From assembly GCA_025201705.1 (NCBI GenBank), contig MU616598.1, positions 1 through 64,000 of the forward strand: 64,000 nt of DNA, given 5' to 3'. A model generated the notes under the pieces. That model saw only the letters and a list, made by a program, of their open reading frames with translations. It was not told where the DNA came from and ran no database searches. Position 1 is the stretch's first letter, and the number at the start of each line of letters is the position of its first letter. Position numbers and translations under genes: made by a program. The DNA is from Dissophora ornata (lineage: Eukaryota; Mortierellomycota; Mortierellomycetes; Mortierellales; Mortierellaceae). Below, in pieces: positions 35,006 through 45,123 of this stretch.

Positions 35006-36415
35006 TCAATAATTGTTTGGTCCTGGACGGTAGTTTGGAGAGGATTGCGGATAGCCGGGACCTCCAGGGCTCCGCGGACCCACGGTTGGTGATCTCACCG
35101 GGCTTCCTCCTCCGGGGTACGCTGGACGCTGTTGTGGATAGACAGGTGGGGATGATGGTCCACCGTACATGGGTCTGAACTGAGGTGAATGCTGAGGGTA
35201 TGGTTGCTGAGAATAGGGTTGTGGAGAGTATGGCTGTTGAGAATATGGTTGCTGCTGAGGATAAGGCTGTTGGGGCTGGTATTGGGCGTTGGAAGGACGT
35301 GGGGACGAGTATGGGCTACCGTTGCTATTGGGTCCAGGGCGGCCTCCCCCCCCCCCTCGTTGCTGAGGCCCAAGGGCATTGGGACTAGGTGATCCTGAAG
35401 GATTGTAGGGGGGATAGCCTCCTCCCATAACACCTCCTCCCATACCACCTCCACCCACATTTGAGTCCTGGCTCTTTCTCGGTGGCCTACGGTACGACTG
35501 CTCCGATTGGACTACCGATCCTTCTGGGTCAAAGCTGTCGCGCCCGCGCTCGATGCTGTTATTATTGTTATTGGTGTGCAGCACAAACTGGTTTCCCATA
35601 TCGTTCACAATATTATCCTGTCTGGGTCGGGCATCCATAGACGACTGCTGCTGCTGCTGCTGTTGTTGTAATCTTGGAGAGCGGGGTGACATAGCGCCCT
35701 GCTGTTGCTGAATCGCCTGCGCACGCTGCGAAGGTGACATGAGAGGAGGCGAACGTGGGCTATCCATAGATAGAGCTGTCGAAATGGGAGTAGGGATCTG
35801 CGTGCGGCCGCCTGGAGCCCTTGGCCCACCAGGAGATCCACGAGGGCCTAATTCCGGGCTTTCAGGGGTGAAATGCGATTGGATATGATCGTCATACTGC
35901 TGATAATCCTGATTCCGAGTTTGCTGCCGCTGCTGCGTCTGTTGTTGTCGTGGCTGCGGGACTTGCTCGCTAGGCTTTGCGCCCCGTTCATTGCCGGCGC
36001 CTAGAGCTGCAAGCGGGAACGAGATAAATCCAGAATCGTCCTGAGGGGTCTCTTGGTTATACTTGGTCTCCAACGGCAAGACATCGTTCGGGTTGATCGG
36101 ATCGCGACTCGGGTCGTGGCCACTGTCCCGTTTTGCATAGAGATATGCACGTCGTTTCTTGCAGATGACGATGGAGAGCACAAAGAGCAATAGCACAGCG
36201 CCTGCAGCGGCTATCCCTATGATAGCTGGGGTGGCGAGTCCACCCTTGGAGGTGTCAGGTGCAGTGGTAGCGGTAGGCTGGAGAGTGGCAGATGTACTCG
36301 AGGGCAACGACGCAGAAGTGGAGGTGATTTTCGTAGTGACAGACTGTGCAGATGTGGTAGTTTGAGTCGTCGTTGTCTTCGGCTTTGCCGTTGTCGTTGT
36401 CTTTGCGGCTGCCAT
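35006..36415 (-). CDS. Single-pass membrane protein with Thr-rich outer part and Gln/Pro-rich tail, 469 aa
   Basis: One long exon. Residues 1-60 are Thr/Ser-rich (a mucin-like stalk), and residues 60-86 are a transmembrane helix ('PAIIGIAAAGAVLLLFVLSI') followed by the basic stop-transfer CKKRRAY. Residues 90-469 form a cytoplasmic tail rich in Gln, Pro, Gly and Ser, ending in Pro-Tyr-rich repeats. This layout is that of fungal wall-stress-sensor-like or Mid2-like proteins, but no WSC or other domain is present. A signal peptide is missing; an AG acceptor (about 36443) in frame just before the ATG hints at an upstream exon that could supply one. Function unknown. Confidence 0.68.
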   Translation of the reverse strand: MAAAKTTTTAKPKTTTTQTTTSAQSVTTKITSTSASLPSSTSATLQPTATTAPDTSKGGLATPAIIGIAAAGAVLLLFVLSIVICKKRRAYLYAKRDSGHDPSRDPINPNDVLPLETKYNQETPQDDSGFISFPLAALGAGNERGAKPSEQVPQPRQQQTQQRQQTRNQDYQQYDDHIQSHFTPESPELGPRGSPGGPRAPGGRTQIPTPISTALSMDSPRSPPLMSPSQRAQAIQQQQGAMSPRSPRLQQQQQQQQSSMDARPRQDNIVNDMGNQFVLHTNNNNNSIERGRDSFDPEGSVVQSEQSYRRPPRKSQDSNVGGGGMGGGVMGGGYPPYNPSGSPSPNALGPQQRGGGGGRPGPNSNGSPYSSPRPSNAQYQPQQPYPQQQPYSQQPYSPQPYSQQPYPQHSPQFRPMYGGPSSPPVYPQQRPAYPGGGSPVRSPTVGPRSPGGPGYPQSSPNYRPGPNNY

Positions 36416-37116
36416 GGCGGCGAGGTGGAGAGTGGTCTGTTGTAAGTTAATATCTATCGTTCTCGTGCACTTTAAAGCGAGGAAACGAAAGACGAGTGGC
36501 GTAGGGATGAGGATGAGAGATGGAAGGGGAGGGGATGAGGGGATGAGAGCGGCGTTGGGATGATGAGGAAAGACGAAGAAGAGAGGAAAATCGCAATAAA
36601 GGCTGTTCGAGCAAGTAATTTAATTTGTCTGAACCCAAAACATGCAGATGCAACGGTCTCAGGGGAATGTGATGGACGAGATGGACGAGGCCCAAACAAT
36701 AGAGCAAAGCTTGGATGTGAAAGATCCAGCACAAGAAGGACTGAGCATCGTATACAACACATGCCGTCTACAGGTACCATGTGTGTACATGCGTGGGCCC
36801 TGAGAAGCATGTGCAATGCCAGCGTTATATGAACAACATTTGCACAACATACTACTACAAAATATAAAAAGTAAACACCCTGGGTGCTGGCATGTATCTG
36901 TCGGAGTTCATCTTTCCGTGCTCTAGTCTTCAATTAAAACCCCGGTTAAATAGTTAAATTGCTTCAGCACAGCCATGTATTATACGCATGTCGTAGACAA
37001 ACTGCCTATTGCTCTACGTGCAGAGCTGAATGAGGTAGATTCAACGCTCAAGAGTCATTGGCGATACGACTGGAAACCTTATGTGTCTCAGTTTCACAAC
37101 TGTTATGGTTATTTAT
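36416..37116. other. Intergenic region
   Basis: Carries the GA-rich (CT-rich on minus) leader and promoter of the membrane protein and the 3' flank of the DUF2985 gene. No gene seen. Confidence 0.6.
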
Positions 37117-39361
37117 TTATGATGCAGAGTTGATCTTCTCATCCAGCGCATCTTGGATAGCCTCCTCCGCTGTAGCAACCACTCGGACGCGACTCATAGC
37201 TTGCTCATGCAACATGATCAAAATACTCGGCACTATCGCTGCGATACACCCGAGCGCCATACCCGTTCCCACCACCCAACCTGGGCGTACATGGTAGTTC
37301 ATGCCCCACATAAACCCACACAGCATCTCCTGAACCATCGAGTTGATGTTGAACGAACCAACAATCAGGCAGTACCTCGCAGGGCTAACGACTAGATCTG
37401 TGGGTGATTCTCGGAGCATTATAGCCGCAGTGGATGGCCTCGTCACCGTTGATGACGACGTAGGGTGAGAAGCTTTGCTCCCAGTTGCTTTCTCAACCTG
37501 AACAGACGGAGTACGTTTAAAGTACGCTACCGGCTGCTCTGATGGATGGGCAAAAAAATCCACGGGCTCGATTCCCGATGGGATGGTGTAATTGTACCAG
37601 GGCCACGCCTTTTGAAGACGGCCTTGTTGCTTCAATAGACGTGCCTGACGTTCATCGACCCAGTCCATCTGCTCCTTAGTTAAGGCAGGCGGCATGGGGA
37701 TCAGCGGTGGCAACTGATTGGTAGGTTTCGTTGTCGAGGTATCGCGATGGAAGGGCAACAGGCCAGAAGTCAAGACTTCCTCAACGTGTTCTCTCAAAGC
37801 GCTGTGCTGATTAGAGGGATGGACCAAATGTTCGTCTTCATGAACTACAAACGTAGACCGCTTGGATGTGCTATTTGGACTTCCTTCTTTCATCATCGAC
37901 ATTGTTGTCGTTCTCGCCCTCGTTCTGGGCGAGATTCGCTTCGTAGGTGTCCTGGGGAGCGATGCATAGGACGAGCCTCGCTCAATAGTCCGCCGGAATT
38001 GAGGAGATGTTGGGCTCGTCTGTGAGGTTGCACCCGCTCCTCGTTCCAAGTCACGGGTCGCCAAACTAGTATCCAGAGACAGCGGCTGTCTCGAAGCGGA
38101 ATCGATGTCTTCGTCTTCAGTGCTAGACGCTCCAAACGGAAATGGTAGAAACGGCAGGACTACAGATTGGGCCACTCGATGGGTCTCCATTGCCAACAGG
38201 TCGTTCAAGTCCTCCTCAGCAATGTCCACGCGGACCACGCCTTCTGATATCGGTAGGCCGTCTTCCTCGGATGATTCGGCAATGACACTGGGATGCAAGT
38301 GTCTTACAGAATCCGCATCGTTATTCTGATCCTCAATCTGGGCTCCTGACCTATCCATGCTGTAGGTTCTAGACCTTGATCGAGAGCGAGAGCGAGAACG
38401 AGAACGAGACCCTGATCTTGACACTACCACATTGGCGGCTGGTGATGTCATTACTCTGGATCGATCGGGGGAACAACTGTTTGGCGAAGGAATCTGAGAG
38501 AAAGTCTCCTCGAAGTGGGCATGGGGATGTTCCCTTTGGCGATCACGTCCATATTCAGGAAAGCATCGATAAAAGTCGAGCATCTTCAACAGGTCCGCAC
38601 TCCGATCCTTCTTCGTGGACCCTGTTATCAGGTTTCTATCCTCGTATTCCTTGAGAAACTGATCGACAAATTGCTGTCGCATAGCTTTATCCTGCCTCCA
38701 GATGCCAAATCCCCGAATGAAGCCAATCAGTCGTTTTGGGTGGACAGGGACATTGGCCAAGGTGAAGAAGCCGTTGAGCACTTGGGAAGCAATCTCGATC
38801 CAGAGCTTTTGTTTGGCGTCGTCTCCCAGCTTCACCATGTTGCCCATGAGAAGCACTAAGAATGCTCCCCACACCACAACGGACAGGCAGCAGAAAAAAA
38901 TGAAAAAGTTGAGGGGAGATTTTACAATCAATCTGCAGCCGTCCTTGAAATACTGGCTCCAAGGTGCATTACGGACCCAGGTGCTGAGCGAGAAGTGCTC
39001 CGAACGATTTGGTGGTCTTGCCTGACGACAATAGATTGTGATAGGACCCTGATTAGTGTCATGACCTTGTGATAATGAACTAGAGGCTAGAAGCAGCCAT
39101 TGATATAAGAATACACACCGTGGTATTGACTCCGGAGGTTATCCCCATCGCAGTCGTTGGTAATGCTGTAGAGCCTGGGGACGATTTCGCCTTGATAACA
39201 TTGCTGCTGCTGCCATTGCTATTGCTGTTTTCGAGGGTATCATTGCTCCCAATGGTGGCGGATTCGTTGGCGCTCAGGCTGTCTTTAACTTCCTGCAGAC
39301 AATGGCCGTCATCATGCGGTTTGATGAATGGAGCATTGTCCAATGGTGAATAGGCCGTCAT
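37117..39361 (-). CDS. DUF2985 family membrane protein, 715 aa
   Basis: Two exons (39361-39119, 39021-37117) in phase 0. Shortly after the junction the protein reads 'NAPWSQYFKDGC' and then a hydrophobic segment 'NFFIFFCCLSVVVWGAFLVL', followed by 'KQKLWIEIASQVLNGFFTLA' and 'HPKRLIGFIRG', the conserved block of the fungal DUF2985 family. A second conserved membrane block sits at the C-terminus: 'MVQEMLCGFMWGMNYHVRP' and a following helix. Between them are about 380 residues of Ser/Arg-rich, low-complexity sequence, including an RSRSRSRS run. Biochemical function of the family is unknown; the membrane location is clear from the sequence. Confidence 0.82.
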
Positions 39362-39774
39362 GGTAGGGAGGTGCACGCAACCGGGGAAGTCCAGGCTGGT
39401 GCAGAGGCGGAAAATAAAGTTTTAAAGGTTTTTTTTTATACAACGAGGGGATGCGATTCACTTGCAGAATGAAGTAGCGGGTATAAGCAAAGGAAATGGG
39501 ATGAAATTGCAGACGGCTGCAATGGGGTGGATTGGGATGCCAGAAGGAGGACGAGAGGAGAGTGAAAGAGAGCGAGAGAGATAGAGTGCATGTTTGTGTG
39601 AGTTTGTGTGAGTTTGTCCGTGTTTGTGTGAGGAAAATGCAGGAGAATGAAATTGTCGAGCGGACAAATGGGCTGATGCCCAGGGCTGACGAGAAACACG
39701 CCCTTTCAGCAAATGTCCCTGGGTTTACAAGTCCGGCTCAAAACAGGCTTGGCAGGAAAATTGGATGGTTTCAT
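39362..39774. other. Short intergenic region with GT-rich repeats
   Basis: Upstream of the DUF2985 gene and downstream of RecQ. It has a GA-rich stretch (leader of the minus-strand gene) and imperfect GTTTGTGTGA repeats at 39593-39632. No gene seen. Confidence 0.6.
39593..39632. repeat. GTTTGTGTGA imperfect tandem repeat
   Basis: Three to four copies of the decamer GTTTGTGTGA with one degenerate unit, in the promoter region of the DUF2985 gene. Confidence 0.75.
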
Positions 39775-42700
39775 TTATTCCGCCTGGAGACTATGCCACA
39801 CACTCACGGCTGTTGCCCAGGCTTGGTTTGCAGGTCTTGCTGTCGGCACTCCAGATGGTTTGGGGATGCCACTGGGCGTGGACACCAGGTTACTCGTGGA
39901 CGTGGTTGCGCTTTGCTGCGCTTGGAAAGCTAGCGCTACTCGCGCCTGGGCTTCGAAGGCCTTGATATCGCGGACTCGATGTCCGAGGACCGTCTTGTAG
40001 ATGTTCTGCGTGCCACTTGCCTCAAATCCAACCCGCTCGAGCTCTACCGCCAGCCTTTTGACGAACAGTGCCAGCCTACAAAGTATCACAACAATGCAAG
40101 CACTGGAAGGTTAGAGGGCACATTCAGAGACACCTACCATTTCTAGAATCATGTATTCTCTGTTTCCAGATCATACTTTGCATCCAGTTCAGATTTTGAT
40201 AGAGGTTCTGGTGATCCGTCTCCACCAACCCTTGAAAAATAGTCTGTTGCAAGAGACTTGTGCGATCCCTGGAATAGACCCGCCAGTGATCGCTCAATGG
40301 TCTCATAGCATAGCTCGCGGAATTTGAGAGGCACCTTAACCGACTCTGAGTGTGTGAGCCCATACTTGTTTGCTGCTTGGACCGCGGCAGATTCCTGCAG
40401 CGACGACAATGTGACCTCGGCCTTCTTGTAGTAAGACACGTCAACTTCCTTGCCTGCACAGACATATCGAACACCAGAACAACAAAAGTTGCTCATCCAG
40501 TTATTACCAGCGTGTAGCATCATAAAGAGAACAGGCCGACAGCGACTTGCTGCAGAACTTACCAAATAGGATCTTCCTCCGCTTTGCCTTTCTTTCAGCC
40601 TCAGAATCATAATCCTCATCATGATCCTCGATTCTGGAGTTGCTTCCTTTAGAATCCCTATCAGAGCTATCACTGTTCGAATCGTCGTCGTCGTCCTCAT
40701 TACTGCTATCATCTCCAATCAAATCTGCATCGTATCGATCGAGTGCGACTGATGCTGACTGCCACAAACCCTGCACTTGAACTGTTCCGTCTGATCCGAC
40801 AAATGTCTTGCTGCCTCCCATGTACTGCGCATGCCGGCCCACGCCTTGGATGTCAGACAGCTTCTCAGCCTTCTCCTTCATGACTTTTTCAGGCGTCCTG
40901 CAGATGTCGCACCGAGCGCCGTCCTTGCAAACATCCTGCTTCTTGACGTCCTTCTCCCCAAAGTACTCACAGAGGAAAACGTGGCGACATTGGGTCACAT
41001 TCTCGCAATATGCCACCATCTTTTGGAAGTTCTGGATTGGATCTATGGCACGCGCGCGCTTCGAAGAGGAAGACTCAGGTGCATGCTTTTCCTTCCGAAG
41101 TCGCCGTCGCTCCTTTTCGGCTTCCAGTAAAAACTCAACTTTCGCCCTATCCTCGCGTGAGTAGTAGAGAATGCAACGAGAGATATCCCCATCTCGACCC
41201 GCACGACCGCTTTCCTGATAATACCCTGAATGCATGAAAGAGTGGCCGTTAAGCATGAGGGCACCAAGATATAGAAGCGATAATTTAAAATTTTACAATG
41301 ATCTCACCTTCAATGGTTTTCGGGAGTTCCCAGTGGCAAACAAAGCGGACGTTGGGCTTATCAATACCCATTCCAAAAGCGATCGTGGCTACAATCACAT
41401 CGATAGGCTTTTCATCTTCATCACTGTTTTTGTTAGCGTTGGTGCTTGCGTCAGAGCACCAGCGGCGCTGGACGCTCGCTCGCTGCTTGGGAGTCATCCC
41501 AGAGTGGAAGGCGGCAGCCATGATGCCATCTCCGATCAACCGACTCGCCAAGTCCTCGCACGTCAATCGTTGGCCGCAATAAATTATTCCGCAGACTGCC
41601 TCGACCTTTAGACTTGCCACTGGTGATTTTGATGCGGACTCTGGTAACCGAGCCAAAGAGAACGAACTCGATGATTGCACTACTGTTGAGGACGCAACGA
41701 AAGATGGGGACTCCAGTTTTGCGCTTTCTGATTCTTCCCAAAGTCGTTTCCTGCGGCTTTTATAGACGCCTTTGAGGAATCCGAGAAAGTTTTCGTATCG
41801 GTCATTGTTGTCAAATCGAACCTATGATTTGTAACATGTCAGATGTCAGGACACTATAGGCACGAGATAAATTTCGCCCGCAGAACGACGGCTGTACCTC
41901 GTAGAAAAGATTTCCGCGATTAAAGGACGATATGAACAGGCAAAGATTGGGGGGATCGGGCAGTCCCAAGGTCGTCTTAATATCCTGTCGTACTCTATTA
42001 GTAAATTGTTGCGTTAAAGTTGCTAGTGTTGGCCCTTAAAGCGCCGTTGACCATGTCGCCCAAGGATGACAACTACAAACCTTTCTGTTGCTGTGGCGGT
42101 CAATGCGATGATTGGAAGCTTTGGGAACGCGATCCTGAAATAGTCCAGCTTGACATAGTCTTTCCTGAAATCATGACCCCACTCGCTAATGCAGTGAGCC
42201 TTTGACAGAGGGAAGATGATTAAATTGGTCTTGTGTAGCTCCTCTTACTGCGATTTTTTCCTGATGGGTCATACCTCGTCAATTACAAGTCTTGCAACCA
42301 TGTCTCGCCCTTGAAGGGCAGCGACACGTTTGCGAAACTCACTGGTGGCAAGCAGCTCTGGGGTTACTGGGGGTTGATTCGGGTATAATTGTGACAAGTT
42401 AAAACCCTATCATTGGGACCTGTCATGGTGGATGCATCAGCAAACACTCCAATTGCTGATTTGATCCATACCGTAGAGTAGTTTGATTGAGGGTGTCATG
42501 AGCTCCAGATCCTTTATGACGCCGGTCCGCCCTTTCTTACTTATCGAAGAATTCAAAGCAGCAGCCTTGATTCCTAGGCGCGACAGTGCACTCGCTTGGT
42601 CGTGGATCAGCGCCAATAAAGGCGACACGACTATGGTGATGCCCTTGCTCATAACTGCGGGCAATTGATAGCAAAGGGACTTGCCCCCTCCTGTCGGCAT

Positions 42701-43138
42701 GATGACCAGAGCATCCCGACCTACACTTGTGTTTTACAGACATCAATTGAGTACAGGCACATTACTGAAGAGGCGATTGAGGGCTTCTGGGCGTTAGGCA
42801 CCATCAATATACCTTCCAACACGGATTGTACTACTGCCAGTTGCTCTCCACGAAACTCCTTTAATTTAAATACTAAGGACGCGTAGAGTTCGAGAACACG
42901 GGAGGATTAGAGCGCGAATGTGAAAGAGCAGCCAGAGACACAACTGAGCTGTTAGGCTGCAGAACAAAGCTACATCCACAGAGGTGTTCCACAGTTTCGT
43001 TGTACCTGAGCGTAGACATTTGTGGCAGTCTGTCAGGGCCACGGCACTGTGACGTTGTTGTTGTTCTCTCTGGAAGGCGTCTGTGTTGCCGGAGTGATTC
43101 TTAAAGGAGAGCTGTGTCTGCACTTTGGCGTCTTTCAT
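39775..43138 (-). CDS. RecQ-family ATP-dependent DNA helicase, 834 aa
   Basis: Ten exons: 43138-43006, 42872-42813, 42720-42472, 42366-42275, 42199-42081, 41994-41898, 41821-41308, 41225-40563, 40453-40177, 40075-39775; every phase matches. Motif 0 'LRSVFKLKEFRGEQL' precedes motif I 'MPTGGGKSLCYQ' (about residues 72-83), motif II DEAH (177-180), motif III TATAT, and motif VI 'QESGRAGRDG' (about 425-434). The RecQ zinc-binding domain follows ('QCRHVFLCEYFGE' and then 'CKDGARCDIC'). The acidic stretch after it and the C-terminus lack HRDC and a clear winged helix. The layout resembles short RecQ enzymes (RECQL5-like) rather than BLM/Sgs1 or WRN. It should unwind DNA 3'-5' in repair or replication; the exact subfamily is uncertain. 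Its start is divergent from the PUDP-type gene. Confidence 0.93.
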
Positions 43139-43439
43139 ATTTGTGCCGGCGTTGCGAAATGGGATGGTGGAGCTACCAAATGCAAGGCATCGGCTTTTTT
43201 TGGTGGCAACCACCACAGCAAGTGCAAGCCACACATGCATGGACCCAGGCAGGCAGATGTTTGGCTGCCCCGTCTCCCTCTTCCCGGCTACGCGAGGGCT
43301 TCAAATTGAACGATAAATCCTTTTCTCTTTAGCTCTCCCCGCATTGTTCTCCGCCTTTGCTTCCCCTCCATTCATCATTCAGAGGCTGTGAATTATCCTT
43401 TGATATTTATCTCTCTCTTCCCAGCAACCCTTTAAAACC
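43139..43439. promoter_or_regulatory. Compact bidirectional promoter, RecQ and PUDP-type gene
   Basis: Only about 300 bases separate the two divergent start codons. The right side is CT-rich, like other leaders in the window. Shared control of the two genes is possible but not shown. The left boundary depends on the RecQ start chosen (43138); an in-frame upstream ATG exists at 43240. Confidence 0.5.
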
Positions 43440-44990
43440 ATGGTTATGCCTTCCTCAGCCTCTACAGCAAGCACGGCACCCACCCAGCCGCAGCATGAGA
43501 TTGCCTACTGCATCTTCGATATGGATGGTCTTCTCATTAACACAGAATCACTCTACACCGAAATCACCTGTATGTTTCAAACAAGTAGAAATCAGAAAGT
43601 TCTCCACCATTCCTTCCATGTGCGACAAAATAGGATATTGAGAAAAAACATATCGCAGCAAAAACGTGTCTAACGATCAATCGCCCCTGTGCACCAACCA
43701 GCAACGCAAGGAGCCACTGGCAAGCGTTTTGATGCCCACTTTTCATAAACACGTTTTCATCTGCTTTGTATTTCAAACAGCGGAGGAGCCGCAGCACCCC
43801 CGGGAGCAGCAGCAGCAGCAGAAGTAGTGGCCATCGCGCCGACAAGGGCTGTAGTGTCAAGACAAGGTGTGACAGTGATGGCGATCAGGAGTGCAACCCC
43901 ACATCCCATTCTCTCCCCCTTACTTTGGGGATAAAGCTATTGGGCGATCTTTATTCCCGGCTTTTTGATTCCTCCCACACAACAACATTCAAAATATTGC
44001 CCGTCCCTGGCTTAATCAAACTACTATTATTGCGTGATTCACTTATGCTTTGCTCTTTTGCATATCTGGCTAGCCGAAATCCTTGGGCGCTTCGGCAAGA
44101 CCTATGATTTTGAGCTCAAGGCTAAGTTGATGGGCCTTCGCGAGAGAGAGGTAAACGCAAAGAATCCAGTTATTTGATAAAACATTCCATTAACAGTGTC
44201 CTCGCTCCCCACACTGACAAACCAATCCCTCTGAATTTCTTGTGAAAGTCAGCGGAAATCTTAGTGAGAGAATCTGGAGCCGCTATGACTCCGGACGAGT
44301 ATCTTCATGAGCGCCATCTTTTGCAATTGGAGCGATTCCCTTTTTGCGTGCCTTTGCCTGGAGTCATGGTACGTACCAATTTCATGAGCGACTACGCTGT
44401 GCTCGTGGCACCGAAAGCGATCTGCTTGCCTAACGTGTTCTCGATATCAATCTGGGCTAACACGCTCTGTTTCGTTGTCATCCACAGCGCCTTGTCAAGC
44501 ACTTGAAGGAGAAGAAGGTTCCAATTGCTGTAAGTTGAATGCGTCATGTTGTTTGCCAGATCGTGGCAAAGAGACTCCGATCCATTAACACATGCTTGCT
44601 CTCTTTTGCGTGCAGGTGGCCACATCATCGTACCGTAAAAACTTTGAGCTCAAGTCGATGAACAATCAAGCGTTGTTTAGCTTGTTTGATGTGATCGTCT
44701 GCGGCGATGATCCTGCCATTAAGCACGGAAAGCCCAACCCTGATATTTTCTACGTGGCCAGGGATCGTCTTGCAAGTCACTTTGGACAGGATCCGGTCCC
44801 GAACGAGAAGTGCCTTGTCTTTGAGGACTCGCCTATCGGAGTTCAAGCAGGTGTAAATGCGTCGATGAAGGTCGTCTGGGTTCCAGACGTGAATATCGGA
44901 CGACTGTACCCCACACTAGATGGACCAACACAGCGCCTCGAATCGCTTGAGCAATTCGATCCTGCCTACTTTGGACTGCCTCCTTTTTGA
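43440..44990 (+). CDS. PUDP: HAD-family phosphatase, pseudouridine-5'-phosphatase (PUDP/HDHD1)-like, 247 aa
   Basis: Five exons (43440-43569, 44074-44150, 44249-44368, 44488-44529, 44616-44990), phases consistent. Motif I is FDMDGLLINTE with the nucleophile and acid Asp pair (DxD). Motif II is the VATSS segment, motif III is the Lys in HGKPNPDIF, and motif IV is VFEDSPIGVQA. The C-terminal 'FDPAYFGLPPF' matches the ending of the human HDHD1/PUDP family. Such enzymes remove phosphate from pseudouridine 5'-phosphate or small sugar phosphates. Substrate is inferred from the family; yeast-type 2-deoxyglucose-6-phosphatases are the main alternative. The first intron is long (504 nt). The RFWD3-like gene starts only about 130 bases downstream on the same strand. 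Confidence 0.85.
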
Positions 44991-45007
44991 TAAACTGTGA
45001 CGGACAA

Positions 45008-45013
45008 AATAAA
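45008..45013 (+). terminator. AATAAA polyadenylation signal
   Basis: AATAAA 18 bases after the stop codon of the PUDP-type gene, in the very short gap before the RFWD3-like gene. Confidence 0.5.
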
Positions 45014-45123
45014 CGAGACTATAGATTGATCACATGATTTGTTCCTACATGCTTCAATTTTCGTAAGAAAAGAGAGATGCCCCCAAGGTAGCATCCAGTT
45101 CTTTGAAATGTCTAACGTTGATC

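Noticed and set aside
36447..36933. Minus-strand frames upstream of the single-pass membrane protein
   Set aside because: They overlap the CT-rich leader; I looked for a signal-peptide exon but found no ATG, hydrophobic core and donor in the right phase.
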